Origin: Streptomyces sp. NBC_01264
GTDB taxonomy: Bacteria > Actinomycetota > Actinomycetes > Streptomycetales > Streptomycetaceae
Reading direction: 5' to 3'
Length of the DNA: 64,000 nucleotides
Assembly (NCBI RefSeq): GCF_026340675.1
Contig: NZ_JAPEOX010000001.1
Span: forward strand, 5,270,001-5,334,000
Position 1 is the stretch's first letter. Each line of letters opens with the position of its first letter. Below are positions 47,452 through 55,979 of the stretch, piece by piece. The translations under genes and the position numbers were made by a program. Below the pieces are notes generated by a model. It was given only the letters and a program-made list of their open reading frames with translations, was not told where the DNA came from and did not search any database.

Positions 47452-47540
47452 GCTCCCCACGGTAGGTGGGCCCTGGCCTGGTCCGCGTCGCCGCTGAAGG
47501 GGATTTCCCGGGGTCCCCCTCAAGTACTACCCGGGGTGCT

Positions 47541-48215
47541 TCAGTAGCCCGTCGGACGGATCAGGCCCGTCTCGTACGCGAACACCGCGGCCTGGGTGCG
47601 GTCCCGCAGGCCCAGCTTCACCAGGATCCGGCCCACGTGCGTCTTGACCGTCTGCTCGGCCAGGATCAGGTGCCCGGCGATCTCCGCGTTCGACATGCCC
47701 TGGGCGACCAGCGACAGGACCTCCGTCTCCCGCTCCGTCAGCTCGTCGATCCGTGCCTTCGAAGGCGCCCGCGGAGCCCCCATCCGGGAGAACTCGGTGA
47801 TCAGCCGCTTGGTGATGTTCGGCGCGAGGAGCGCCTCCCCGGCGGCGATCACACGGACAGCCTCGGCCAGCTGATCCGCCGAGGCGTCCTTGAGGAGGAA
47901 GCCCGAGGCGCCGGCGCGCAGCGCCTCGTACACGTACTCGTCGAGGTCGAAGGTGGTCAGCACCAGCACCTTCACCGTGGAGCCCGGGGTGCCGGTGATC
48001 AGGGAGGTGGCCTCGATGCCGCCCATCCCGGGCATCCGGATGTCCATCAGGACCACGTCCGGGGACAGCTCCCCGACCTTGGCCACGGCCTCGGCGCCGT
48101 CGACGGCCTGCCCGACGACCTCGATGTCGGGCTGGGCGTCGAGGAGCACGGTGAAGCCCTGCCGGACCATCATCTGGTCGTCGGCGATCATCACCTTGAT
48201 CGGGGCAGCAGTCAT
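47541..48215 (-). CDS. NarL-type response regulator (second TCS)
   Basis: 224 aa. Receiver with IKVMIADDQMMVRQGFTVLLDA, DVVLMDIRMPGMGGIEA and VLTTFDLDEYVYEALRAGASGFLLKD; helix-turn-helix LTERETEVLSLVAQGMSNAEIAGHLILAEQTVKTHVGRILVKLGLRDRTQA. Nearly identical in key motifs to the regulator at 45470, so cross-talk is possible. It overlaps the kinase gene by 4 nt and is the last gene of a four-gene operon (hydrolase, acyltransferase, kinase, regulator). Confidence 0.95.
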   Translation of the reverse strand: MTAAPIKVMIADDQMMVRQGFTVLLDAQPDIEVVGQAVDGAEAVAKVGELSPDVVLMDIRMPGMGGIEATSLITGTPGSTVKVLVLTTFDLDEYVYEALRAGASGFLLKDASADQLAEAVRVIAAGEALLAPNITKRLITEFSRMGAPRAPSKARIDELTERETEVLSLVAQGMSNAEIAGHLILAEQTVKTHVGRILVKLGLRDRTQAAVFAYETGLIRPTGY

Positions 48216-49588
48216 GAGTCCTTCTTCTTCGTCTCGGGGCCGGGTGCGGTCGTGCCGCCCGGGGACACGGGATCCATCGGGAGCACGGCGCTCACCTCGT
48301 ACCCCCCGTCGGGGCGGGGGCCGGCGGCCAGCTCACCCCCCAGCATGCCCGCTCGCTCCCGCATCCCCAGCAGCCCGTGCCCCGCTCCCATGGTCGGCGG
48401 TGCCGGACGGGCGGGAGCCGTGTTGGCGACGCACAGGTGCACATCGCGGGGCCCGTAGGCGATGCCGACCTCCACCTGGGAACCCGGTGCGTGCCGCAGA
48501 CAGTTGCTCAGCGCCTCCTGCACGATCCGGTACGCCGTCAGCTCCACGCCGGGCGACAGCGGCCGGCGGATGCCCGCGATCTCCACGGTGACCTCCAGCC
48601 CGGCCCCCCGCACGTTGTCCACGAGGCCGTCCAACTCGGCCAGCGTGGGCTGCGGATGGTGCAGATCGGCGGCCTCGTCCGGCTGCTCCGAACGCAGCAC
48701 CCCCAGGACGCGGCGCAGCTCCGTCAGCGCCTCCACGGCATTGGCGCGGATCCCGGCCAGATTCTCCTTGAGCTCCTCCGACGGGTTCTCCACGAGGTAA
48801 GGGGCCACTTGCGCCTGGATGGAGATCACCGACATGTGGTGCGCGACGACGTCGTGCAGCTCACGGGCGATCCGGCTGCGCTCCTCCAGCAGGGTGCGCC
48901 GGGCGCGCTCCTCCTCGGTGAGGGTCTCCTGCTCGACGAGCTTCGTGCGGGCCAGTCGGGTGGCGCGCAGGGCGTAGCCGAGGAGGCCGGTGAAGGCGAA
49001 CAGGAGGATGGCCCCCGGGGCGCTGGTACCGCTGTGCTCGGGTTTCAGGAAGCCTTCGGCCAGGCCGGTGCAGGCGACGACGAGGGTCACCGCCCCGACG
49101 GTCACCCGGGGCGGCACCCGCAGGGCCACCAGCAGCAGCACCGGGGCGAAGGCGAATATCCCCGCGGGCATCCACGGCCAGCTCTGGCCCTGGCCCACGT
49201 GGTCGTGGATCCGCGCGGCGCTCAGTCCCGCCGCGGTCAGGCCGAGCCAGTACCCGGCCATCGGCCACCGTAGGGCGATGACGATGGACCCGCCGACCAG
49301 GATCGCCAGCAACTGCCTGACGGAGCCGTGGACCCGGTAGTGGTTGCCGAGCTGCTCCGTGGTCAGGACGAAGAAGGCCACCGCCAGATAGAGCAGCACG
49401 ATGTGAGGGAGCCAGGCCAGCCAGCGCGGCTTCGAGATCCTCGGGAGGGGATCGGCCTTCAGGTTCAGCAGGCCCCGGGCCACGCTCCCCAGCACGGCCG
49501 AAGCCCTGGCCGGGGCCGCGGTCGGCGCTGTCGCCGGGGTCGGGCTCGGGGGCTCACTCTGATCGTTCACGTCGTCCAGCCTAGGCAC
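48212..49588 (-). CDS. sensor histidine kinase (second TCS)
   Basis: 458 aa. About five membrane helices (residues 55-200) lead to HisKA_3 with RIARELHDVVAHHMSVISIQAQVAPYLVENP and an ATPase domain with AYRIVQEALSNCLRHAPGSQVEV and HGLLGMRERAGMLGGEL. GTG at 49588 has an AAGGAG site 7 nt upstream inside the end of the acyltransferase gene (8-nt overlap), which makes it preferable to an inner GTG at 49570. Paralogous to the kinase at 46126. Confidence 0.93.
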   Translation of the reverse strand: MPRLDDVNDQSEPPSPTPATAPTAAPARASAVLGSVARGLLNLKADPLPRISKPRWLAWLPHIVLLYLAVAFFVLTTEQLGNHYRVHGSVRQLLAILVGGSIVIALRWPMAGYWLGLTAAGLSAARIHDHVGQGQSWPWMPAGIFAFAPVLLLVALRVPPRVTVGAVTLVVACTGLAEGFLKPEHSGTSAPGAILLFAFTGLLGYALRATRLARTKLVEQETLTEEERARRTLLEERSRIARELHDVVAHHMSVISIQAQVAPYLVENPSEELKENLAGIRANAVEALTELRRVLGVLRSEQPDEAADLHHPQPTLAELDGLVDNVRGAGLEVTVEIAGIRRPLSPGVELTAYRIVQEALSNCLRHAPGSQVEVGIAYGPRDVHLCVANTAPARPAPPTMGAGHGLLGMRERAGMLGGELAAGPRPDGGYEVSAVLPMDPVSPGGTTAPGPETKKKDS

Positions 49589-50888
49589 GGAGGGTCTCCT
49601 TGGCGGTGGCCGCCGGGCCGGTGACTGTGCTCTCCCAGGCCGGAGTTGGGGCGTTGCGGGCAGTGGGGGAGGTGTTCCCCCGGGTGGGGGTGGAGGAGGC
49701 GACGATCCGCGAGCGGGTGACCGGCGTCCCGGAGGATCCCGGCCGCCCCCGGGCCCGGGGGCGGCCGCCGGCCTGCTCGTAGGTGTGGAAGGCGGCCCAG
49801 CAGACCGCCAGCGCGGCCGCGAACACGGGCAGCCAGAGCAGCCGGACGGCTATCCACCGCGCGGAGTCGGGCACGGTGTGCAGGCCGGGCAGCTCGGTGG
49901 AGAACAGCAGCCCCAGGGCAGTGACGGCCATCATCGCGGTCTGGTGCCACAGGAAGATCGTCATGGCGGACAGATTCACCAGCGCCACCTTGGCCCAGGC
50001 CCGAGGCCGGCTCATCACCCGGGCCAGCGGCTCCCGCAGCAGCAGCGCCAGCCCACACTGTGCCAGGCCGAACGCGACGGCGGCCAGCGTCGGCGGGTTC
50101 AGGTTCGAGATCGTCGCTCCGGGGACGCCGACCATCGAAGCGGGGTACCCGCCCCAGAGGATCAATGCGGCCGTGGCGGCGATCCCGCCGCCCAGCAGCA
50201 GGGCGGCCGGGGTGCGCCGGGCGAAGGCGCCCCGGGACCAGGCGGCGCCCAGGGTGTAGGGCACCAGCCAGCCGGCGGCCACATTGACCCAGCCGACCCA
50301 TGCGGGCCCGCCGAACCCGAAGCGCCAGACGTCGACCGAGGCCACCACGGCCAGCGGCCACAGCGGGCTCAACCGGGCGACCAGCGGGGTCGCTGCAGTG
50401 AGTGCGGCGAAGACGAGGAGGAACCACAGGGGGGACAGGACGAGCTTGAGCAGGGTCCGCACGGTGTCCGTCCCGACACCGCCGAGCAGCATGCCACCGG
50501 ACGCGAGGCTCCAGAGGACCAGTACGGCCGCGACCGGCCGGAACAGCCTGCCGAGGCGCTGCCCGACCCACTGCCTATACGGGACTCCGCGGCCGCGCGC
50601 CGACTCGTACCCCTGGGCGGCGACGTGGCCGCCGACCAGGAAGAAGACGGCCAGGGTCTGGAACACCCAGGAGACCGGCGCGAGCGCGCTCATGTGGGCC
50701 AGCGGGCTGGTGGTGCCGAGTCCGCCGTCGGTGCTGGTGAGGCCGGTGACCAGCCAGTGGCCCAGCACCACGCCGAGGATGGCGAAGGCCCGGAGGGCGT
50801 CCACGGCCCGGTCCCGGTGGGCGGGAGTTCCGGCGTCGATGCGGTCCGCGAGAGCGGACCAGCGGGCGAGCGGTTCACGCACGCGCAT
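49581..50888 (-). CDS. membrane acyltransferase family 3 protein
   Basis: 435 aa. AHRDRAVDALRAFAILGVVLGHWLV contains the family histidine of OafA/acyltransferase_3 proteins; about ten hydrophobic segments follow, with LAVFFLVGGHVAAQGYESAR and WHQTAMMAVTALGLLF. It probably O-acylates a lipid, sugar or antibiotic at the membrane. A Ser/Thr/Pro-rich C-terminal tail of about 70 residues is low complexity. Start overlaps the hydrolase gene by 14 nt and its end overlaps the kinase gene by 8 nt, so the group is one tightly coupled operon. Confidence 0.88.
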   Translation of the reverse strand: MRVREPLARWSALADRIDAGTPAHRDRAVDALRAFAILGVVLGHWLVTGLTSTDGGLGTTSPLAHMSALAPVSWVFQTLAVFFLVGGHVAAQGYESARGRGVPYRQWVGQRLGRLFRPVAAVLVLWSLASGGMLLGGVGTDTVRTLLKLVLSPLWFLLVFAALTAATPLVARLSPLWPLAVVASVDVWRFGFGGPAWVGWVNVAAGWLVPYTLGAAWSRGAFARRTPAALLLGGGIAATAALILWGGYPASMVGVPGATISNLNPPTLAAVAFGLAQCGLALLLREPLARVMSRPRAWAKVALVNLSAMTIFLWHQTAMMAVTALGLLFSTELPGLHTVPDSARWIAVRLLWLPVFAAALAVCWAAFHTYEQAGGRPRARGRPGSSGTPVTRSRIVASSTPTRGNTSPTARNAPTPAWESTVTGPAATAKETLRA

Positions 50889-51945
50889 GGGAGACCTCCG
50901 GGGCGGCGACGGCGGACGGGGCGGGAAGCGCGGTGACGGAAGAGCCGGAGGGGGAGGCGGAGGCGGAGACGGGCCCCGCGCCGGGCTGCGCCGCCGGGGA
51001 GTCGCCGAGCACGATCCCGGCCAGGCTGTTCAGGGACGCGGTGCCCGGCTTGAGGTAGTCGCTGTGGCCGCCGGAGCCCGCCGCGAAGGGCAGGGCTCCG
51101 AAGGCCGGGTCCACGGGATCGGTGCCGAAGCCGACCCCGAGGACGCGCAGGTGCGGGACGCCGGAGATCCAGTCGGCGTCGCCCCGCCCGGCCCAGACCC
51201 GGGCCCGGGTCGGCAGCTGTGCGGCGGAACCGGCGCCCGTGCCCGGACTGCCGAACAGCGCCATGTCGGTGACTTCGGAGCCGCTCCCGGTACGGGCGCA
51301 GACGACGGAGCCGTAGGAGTGGCAGAGCAGCGAGAGGTGGGCCTCCGGCGCGGCCAGCCGGGCCAGACGGGGCAGGAAGGCCCCCAGCTCGGCGGCGGCG
51401 TCGTCGGCGCGGCCGGTGGTCAGGACGGTCGGGCTGACCGTGCCGGGGGTGTCGTACCCGAGCCAGGCGACCACGGCGGAGCGGGGGTGCTCGTCCCGGA
51501 GGCGCTGCTGAAGGGCGACGGCTCCGGCACGGAACCTCTGGTAGGTGTCCAGGGTCGTGTCCGACCCGGGGACCAGGACCGCGACCCGGTCGGCGGTCTC
51601 CAGATCGCCGAACGCCTCTATCGCCCGGCCCTTGCCGCGCCCGTCGAAGACGAGGAAGCGGGCGCTGCCGCCCGCCTCCATGGCCCTGAGCTTCGCCGCG
51701 CGGCCGCCGCGGCCGGCGTCCTCGGCCGAACGGGCCGCCTCGTCGAGGTTGGCGAGGTTGGCGGCGTACCGGTCGGGGAGGGCGGCGCCCTCGCCGAGGA
51801 CGGCGGGGGCCGGCGCGGGCACGTCCGGCGAAGCGGCGGCGGAGACGGGGAACACCACGGCCGCGGCGACGAGTCCGGCCAGCAGCGTGCGGCGCAGACG
51901 GCCGCCGGTGCGGCCGTCGGTACGTGCGGTGGGTCGGCGGCTCAT
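50875..51945 (-). CDS. secreted alpha/beta hydrolase (DUF1023-like)
   Basis: 356 aa. The signal peptide is RRTLLAGLVAAAVVFPVSAAAS. The core begins RFLVFDGRGKGRAIEAFGDLETADRVAVLVPGSDTTLDTYQRF, with WLGYDTPGTVSP and the nucleophile motif LSLLCHSYGSVV; the histidine is in GSGGHSDYLKPGTASL. These features fit the actinobacterial DUF1023 alpha/beta hydrolases, whose substrate is unknown. ATG at 51945 follows AAGGAA. First gene of the operon with the acyltransferase and second TCS, which suggests a shared envelope function. Confidence 0.88.
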   Translation of the reverse strand: MSRRPTARTDGRTGGRLRRTLLAGLVAAAVVFPVSAAASPDVPAPAPAVLGEGAALPDRYAANLANLDEAARSAEDAGRGGRAAKLRAMEAGGSARFLVFDGRGKGRAIEAFGDLETADRVAVLVPGSDTTLDTYQRFRAGAVALQQRLRDEHPRSAVVAWLGYDTPGTVSPTVLTTGRADDAAAELGAFLPRLARLAAPEAHLSLLCHSYGSVVCARTGSGSEVTDMALFGSPGTGAGSAAQLPTRARVWAGRGDADWISGVPHLRVLGVGFGTDPVDPAFGALPFAAGSGGHSDYLKPGTASLNSLAGIVLGDSPAAQPGAGPVSASASPSGSSVTALPAPSAVAAPEVSHARA

Positions 51946-52126
51946 GAGGGTCCGTTCCTTCGCTCGTGCCAGAGGGGCGGTGGTGCGTTGTTCTCTGGTC
52001 ACGAAGTTAGGAATCGGGAGCCCTCGTCGGCGTCCCACTGGAGAGCCCACTTCCCAGGTAGCTCTCAGGTATGACAGGGGCTACTCAGGGGTCGAACAGG
52101 GGCAGTTGGGTACGGCGGGCGCGGGT

Positions 52127-52543
52127 TCAGTCGGCCGCCGTCAGGGATTCGGTGAGCGGCTCCACGAGCGGTTCGACGAAGCCGGCACGCCAGCGCGGGG
52201 CCGGGTCCTGGCCGGGGCTGGTCCAGTACTCGCGCGCGCCGGCGATCCGGCCGTCCCGTACGGTCCACAGGGAGACGGCGCGGTAGACGACGTGGTCCTG
52301 AGGTATCTCCACCTCGGTCACGACGAGATCGCCGTCCGCGAGGATCCGGAGCACCTCGACGGATCTCTCGTCCGCGTAGTCGTCATCGCTGATGACGGCG
52401 ATGAAGTTGTCGCGACCGACGATGCGTTCGCTGCTCACGGGCCACTCGATCACCGCGTCCTCGGCGATCAGCAGAGCCACTCCGTCCCAGTCGCGTGCCT
52501 CGATCCGCTCCCACAGTTGTGCCACTACCTTCAACGGCTCCAT
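52127..52543 (-). CDS. SnoaL/NTF2-like protein
   Basis: 138 aa with the cone-like fold: VVAQLWERIEARDWDGVALLIAEDAVIEWPVSSERIVGRDNFIAV, then VEIPQDHVVYRAVSLWTVRDGRIAGAREYW. SnoaL-like proteins are small-molecule isomerases, cyclases or binding proteins, or have no known activity; no active residues are clear. No strong ribosome site precedes the ATG; a weak CACACT lies 7 nt upstream. It follows the Ser/Thr kinase gene by 70 nt on the same strand across an unusually AT-rich patch. Confidence 0.82.
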   Translation of the reverse strand: MEPLKVVAQLWERIEARDWDGVALLIAEDAVIEWPVSSERIVGRDNFIAVISDDDYADERSVEVLRILADGDLVVTEVEIPQDHVVYRAVSLWTVRDGRIAGAREYWTSPGQDPAPRWRAGFVEPLVEPLTESLTAAD

Positions 52544-52613
52544 GTGCCGCAGTGTGCGGGGGGACCGTGGAATGCAACAAGCTTTGCTTGCAGGCTTATT
52601 GACATCGAAATAA

Positions 52614-54425
52614 TTAGCGTCTCCGGTACGTGAGCGGAGCGGCCGTGCTGCCGTCGAGCTCCCGCACCAGGTTTCCGTCCGGGAGCAGCCGCAGCGTGCT
52701 CCGGCCGCCCGGCGAACACGAGGGCGGCGTGCCGGAGATCACCGTGGAGGGGTCGAGCCCGACATCGGCGGTGGTGGCGGAGCGCAGCGGTGCGGTCCAG
52801 GCGCAGCTCAGTCCGGGGGCCTGGAGGGTCAGGGACATGACGGTGGAGCCGGTCGTGCCGGGGCTGAGGGTGAGCTGCCAGCTCTGAGCGCCGTTGACGG
52901 CCCGCCAGCTGCCGGCGTAGGCCTCCGGGAGTGTGGCCGGAGTGACGGAAGGGGACGGAGTGGTGCCGCTGCCCGTGCCGGGGCCCGTGCCGGCGTCCGT
53001 GCCCGGGGTGCTCGCGTCCGCGGTGCCCCGCGGGCCGGAGGAACCGGACGGGGAGGTCCCGGAGGCGATGCCGGTCGAACCGTCACCGGAGCCGTTCATG
53101 ACGGTGTACACCGTGGCGCCCGCAGCCACGGCGACGACCACGGCGACGGCGACCAGCAGAGCCGTGGAGGCGGCGGGTGCCACCCGGGAGCGGGCACGGG
53201 CGGTGGGCTCGGAACCGGGGAAGGGACCGGAGCCCTGGCCGAAGCCCTGTCCGTACCCCTGGCCATAGGCGTAGCCGGACCCCGTCCCGGGCACGGGACT
53301 GAGCGTCGGTACGGGTACAGGTATGGGGACAGGTACGGGTGCGGGTACAGGTACGTGCGAGGCCGGGCCCGGTTCCGCCCCCGTGCGCTGGGCGGGCAGG
53401 GTCACGGGCTCGGCGCGGTACGGGCCCGAGTCCACCCGGTCCAGCAGGGCTATGGCGTGCTGCCCGAGCCGCGCGACGAGCGGCGCGGGCAGCCAGGCCC
53501 CCGAGGGGTCCTTGGCGGTGCTCCGGTCCGGGGCGAGCCGTTCGAGCAGCTCGGCGGGAGCGGGCCGGGCGGCCGGGTCCTTGCGCAGGCAGTCGCGTAC
53601 GAGGTCACGCAGTTCGGCCGGTACGCCGGCCAGCTCGGGTTCCGCTTCGGTGACGCGCATCAGGAGTGCGGCGATGCCTCCGGGCTGCTCCGGGTCCCCG
53701 AAGGGCAGCCGGCCGGTGGCGGCGTAGGCGAGCACCGCGCCGAGGCCGAACACGTCGCAGGCGGCGGTGACGGGAGTGCCGGTGATCTGCTCGGGGGCGA
53801 GGAAGCCGGGGGAACCGAGGAGTTCGCCGGTCTGCGTGAGGGCGGGATCGGCGGTGGCTCCCAGGGCCCGGGCGATGCCGAAGTCGATGACGCGGGGGCC
53901 GTCGGCGGTGAGCAGGATGTTCCCGGGCTTCAGGTCCCGGTGGACGAGGCCGGCGCGGTGGATGTCCCGGAGGGCGTACGAGAGCCCCTCGCCCAGGGCC
54001 CGTACGGAGCCGGCCGGCAGCGGGCCGAAGTCGCGGCCGACGGCTTGGCGCAGGCTCGGCCCGGCGATGTAGGCGGTGGCCAGCCAGGGGATCTCCGCGT
54101 CGGGGTCGGCGTCGAGGACGGCGACGGTCCAGTCCCCGCCGACGAGACGGGCGGCGTCCGCTTCGCGGCGGAACCGGGTACGGAAGTCGGGGTGGGCGGC
54201 GAGGTGGGGGTGGATCAGCTTCACGGCGGCGGTACGGGTCCGGGTGGCCTGGCCGGTGGGGGCTCCGGTGCCGGTTCCGGTTCGGGCTCCCGTGGAGGTG
54301 CCGGTGCCCGGGGCGTGGTCCTCGGCGCGGCCGAGGTAGACCTGGCCCATGCCGCCGGTGCCGAGGCGGGCGAGCAGGCGGTACGGACCGATGTGCTCCG
54401 CGTCGCGCGAGTGCAGTTGTTCCAT
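52614..54425 (-). CDS. receptor-type Ser/Thr protein kinase
   Basis: 603 aa. The PknB-type kinase domain spans residues 10-275: GPYRLLARLGTGGMGQVYLGRAE (glycine loop), AAVKLIHPHL (lysine), GLVHRDLKPGNILLT (catalytic loop), VIDFGIARAL (DFG) and GSPGFLAPEQ. Between the second and third strands sits an unusual TG-rich insert (about residues 38-63, low-complexity DNA 54235-54310). A Pro/Val/Gly linker, one membrane helix (ALLVAVAVVVAVAAGATVYTV) and an extracellular domain with two cysteines (GLSCAW, PSCSPGG) follow. GGGAGGG lies 8 nt upstream of ATG 54425. The TAA stop is in an AT-rich patch. Confidence 0.93.
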   Translation of the reverse strand: MEQLHSRDAEHIGPYRLLARLGTGGMGQVYLGRAEDHAPGTGTSTGARTGTGTGAPTGQATRTRTAAVKLIHPHLAAHPDFRTRFRREADAARLVGGDWTVAVLDADPDAEIPWLATAYIAGPSLRQAVGRDFGPLPAGSVRALGEGLSYALRDIHRAGLVHRDLKPGNILLTADGPRVIDFGIARALGATADPALTQTGELLGSPGFLAPEQITGTPVTAACDVFGLGAVLAYAATGRLPFGDPEQPGGIAALLMRVTEAEPELAGVPAELRDLVRDCLRKDPAARPAPAELLERLAPDRSTAKDPSGAWLPAPLVARLGQHAIALLDRVDSGPYRAEPVTLPAQRTGAEPGPASHVPVPAPVPVPIPVPVPTLSPVPGTGSGYAYGQGYGQGFGQGSGPFPGSEPTARARSRVAPAASTALLVAVAVVVAVAAGATVYTVMNGSGDGSTGIASGTSPSGSSGPRGTADASTPGTDAGTGPGTGSGTTPSPSVTPATLPEAYAGSWRAVNGAQSWQLTLSPGTTGSTVMSLTLQAPGLSCAWTAPLRSATTADVGLDPSTVISGTPPSCSPGGRSTLRLLPDGNLVRELDGSTAAPLTYRRR

Positions 54426-54782
54426 GACAGGTGCCCTCCCCCTGGGACTCGCCGGAGCCCGACAATAGTGCGGCCGGGCGCGATGCCGGTTGTGGGGGTG
54501 GCGTTGGCGCAGGCCGGCCGCGGGGCCGGGCCGCCGGGGTTTCGGGACGGATCCGATCCGGAGATTCCACCAGGCGTGCGGGCGGGACGCGCCGGGATCC
54601 CGCACCGACGGCGGCCTGCGCCGCGGGGCGCCGCCCGGGGCGGTGCACCGGACAAGGCGCGGGCGCCTTGGCACCGTGGTGGGCTGCCGCGGGGGAGGGG
54701 AGAGGCCACTGCCCGGCCGGGTGATCTTTCGGCGGTCTGGGTATCACGCCAAGGGCGATCGGCGAGCGAGGGGGTAATTCGC
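54426..54782. other. 357-nt divergent intergenic region
   Basis: Lies between the kinase gene (minus) and the small membrane protein (plus). GC-rich; I see no convincing gene or palindrome. It must hold the promoters of both neighbours. Confidence 0.5.
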
Positions 54783-55205
54783 ATGGGGGCGGCGGACGAG
54801 CAGGACCATGAGGACGGGGAAGGCTGGCTGACGAAGGCCGAAGTCCAGGAGATCTGGCCGCAGATCAGGCCGATCAGCATCACGGCCGTGGCGCGGGCCA
54901 ACAGCGTACGTACCTCGGCCGCGCCCTCCCCGGACCTGACCCGCGAGCCGACCTACCACGCGGCCGACGTACGCCACGTGGCCGCGCGGATCGCCCGGGG
55001 TGAGGCAGCTGTCGCGCGCTGGCAGCGAGCCGACTCGGTCGCCGCACGCGACGACGCCACACCCGGCCCGCTGCTTCGGCGGCCCGTCGATTGGGGGCCC
55101 GAGAACGTGCCGGGGCTGATCCTGCTGGCCATCGTCGTGGGACTGATCCTCTGGGGCCTGACCGCTCCCGACAACCACGGCACAGTCACGAACTTCGTGC
55201 GCTGA
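54783..55205 (+). CDS. conserved small membrane protein
   Basis: 140 aa. An acidic start (DEQDHEDGEGWLTKAEVQEIWPQIRPISITAVARANSVRT) leads to PTYHAADVRHVAARIARGEAAVARWQRADSVAARD and one C-terminal membrane helix (VPGLILLAIVVGLILWGLTA). Family not recognised; the first part may be a helical cytoplasmic domain. ATG at 54783 has GAGGGGG 8 nt upstream. The stop is followed immediately by a 9-bp tandem repeat. It may work with the divergent kinase. Confidence 0.7.
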   Translation: MGAADEQDHEDGEGWLTKAEVQEIWPQIRPISITAVARANSVRTSAAPSPDLTREPTYHAADVRHVAARIARGEAAVARWQRADSVAARDDATPGPLLRRPVDWGPENVPGLILLAIVVGLILWGLTAPDNHGTVTNFVR

Positions 55206-55260
55206 CTGCGCTGACTGCGCTGACTGCGCTGCCTGCGCAGACTGGGCTGACTGCGCTGGG
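55198..55260. repeat. 9-bp tandem repeat after the small membrane gene
   Basis: About six copies of a CTGACTGCG unit, the first overlapping the stop codon. Confidence 0.85.
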
Positions 55261-55310
55261 AGCGCGCCAGGCACCTCACCGGCCATCGCCCCGCCGGGAC
55301 TGCTCCCGGC

Positions 55311-55979
55311 CTAGGCGGCCGGGGGATCGGGCGGGAGGGCCGGCAGGGTGTCCAGGGCGGCCGACAGGCGTTCCAGGACGCGGACCGTTTCGGCGAAGCC
55401 CTCCTCGCCCAGGGCCTCCGCGAGCCGGGTGGCGAGGGTCGCGTGGCCCGGGCCGATCCTGGCCACCGCGGCGCGGCCGGCCTCCGTGGGACGCAGCAGC
55501 TTCGCTCGGCGGTGGGCCGGGTTCGGGACGTACTCCGCGAGGCCCTTGGCGGCCAGCAGATCGGCGATGCGCTGCACGCTCTGCCGGGTGATGCCCATGT
55601 CCCGGGCGATGCCGGCGACGGGCAGCGGCTCGCGCAGTACGGCCCCGAGCACCTGCCACCAGGCCGCGGTCAGTCCCGCCGGGCGGGCCAGCTCCTCCGA
55701 TACGGAGAGGAACTGGCCGTTGAGCCGGAACACACCGAGGGCGGTGCGGCTCAACAGGTCCTGCCGGTTGCGCGGGGAACCGTCCCGCAGGCCCCGGCCG
55801 CGCGCCGCCGGAGCTGTGCCCGCGGGGGGTGCGGTATCGCGGGCCGCCGCGTCCCGGGCTGTGCCCCCGGCGGGAGCTTCGGCCTCGGTGTGAGCCGCCG
55901 CGGCATCGCCGGGCGGGGGGCCAGAGGAAGGGGCGGTCGCGGCATCCGCGCCGGAGCGGGCCGGGGGCTCGTCACGCAT
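55311..55979 (-). CDS. MarR-family transcriptional regulator
   Basis: 222 aa. An Ala/Pro-rich disordered N terminus of about 75 residues is followed by a MarR winged helix (RLNGQFLSVSEELARPAGLTAAWWQVLGAVLREPLPVAGIARDMGITRQSVQRIADLLAAKGLAEYVPNPAHRRAKLLRPTEAG) and a helical end. Overlaps the end of the DJ-1-like gene by 8 nt, so both are in one operon. Two 16-bp operators upstream of the operon (56832-56866) are its likely binding sites, giving autoregulation. Confidence 0.88.
   Translation of the reverse strand: MRDEPPARSGADAATAPSSGPPPGDAAAAHTEAEAPAGGTARDAAARDTAPPAGTAPAARGRGLRDGSPRNRQDLLSRTALGVFRLNGQFLSVSEELARPAGLTAAWWQVLGAVLREPLPVAGIARDMGITRQSVQRIADLLAAKGLAEYVPNPAHRRAKLLRPTEAGRAAVARIGPGHATLATRLAEALGEEGFAETVRVLERLSAALDTLPALPPDPPAA

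Noticed and set aside
53355..54782. Long open frame upstream of the small membrane protein
   Set aside because: It is antisense to the kinase and its product is low-complexity Gly/Glu/Val; the ATG at 54783 with GAGGGGG is the natural start.
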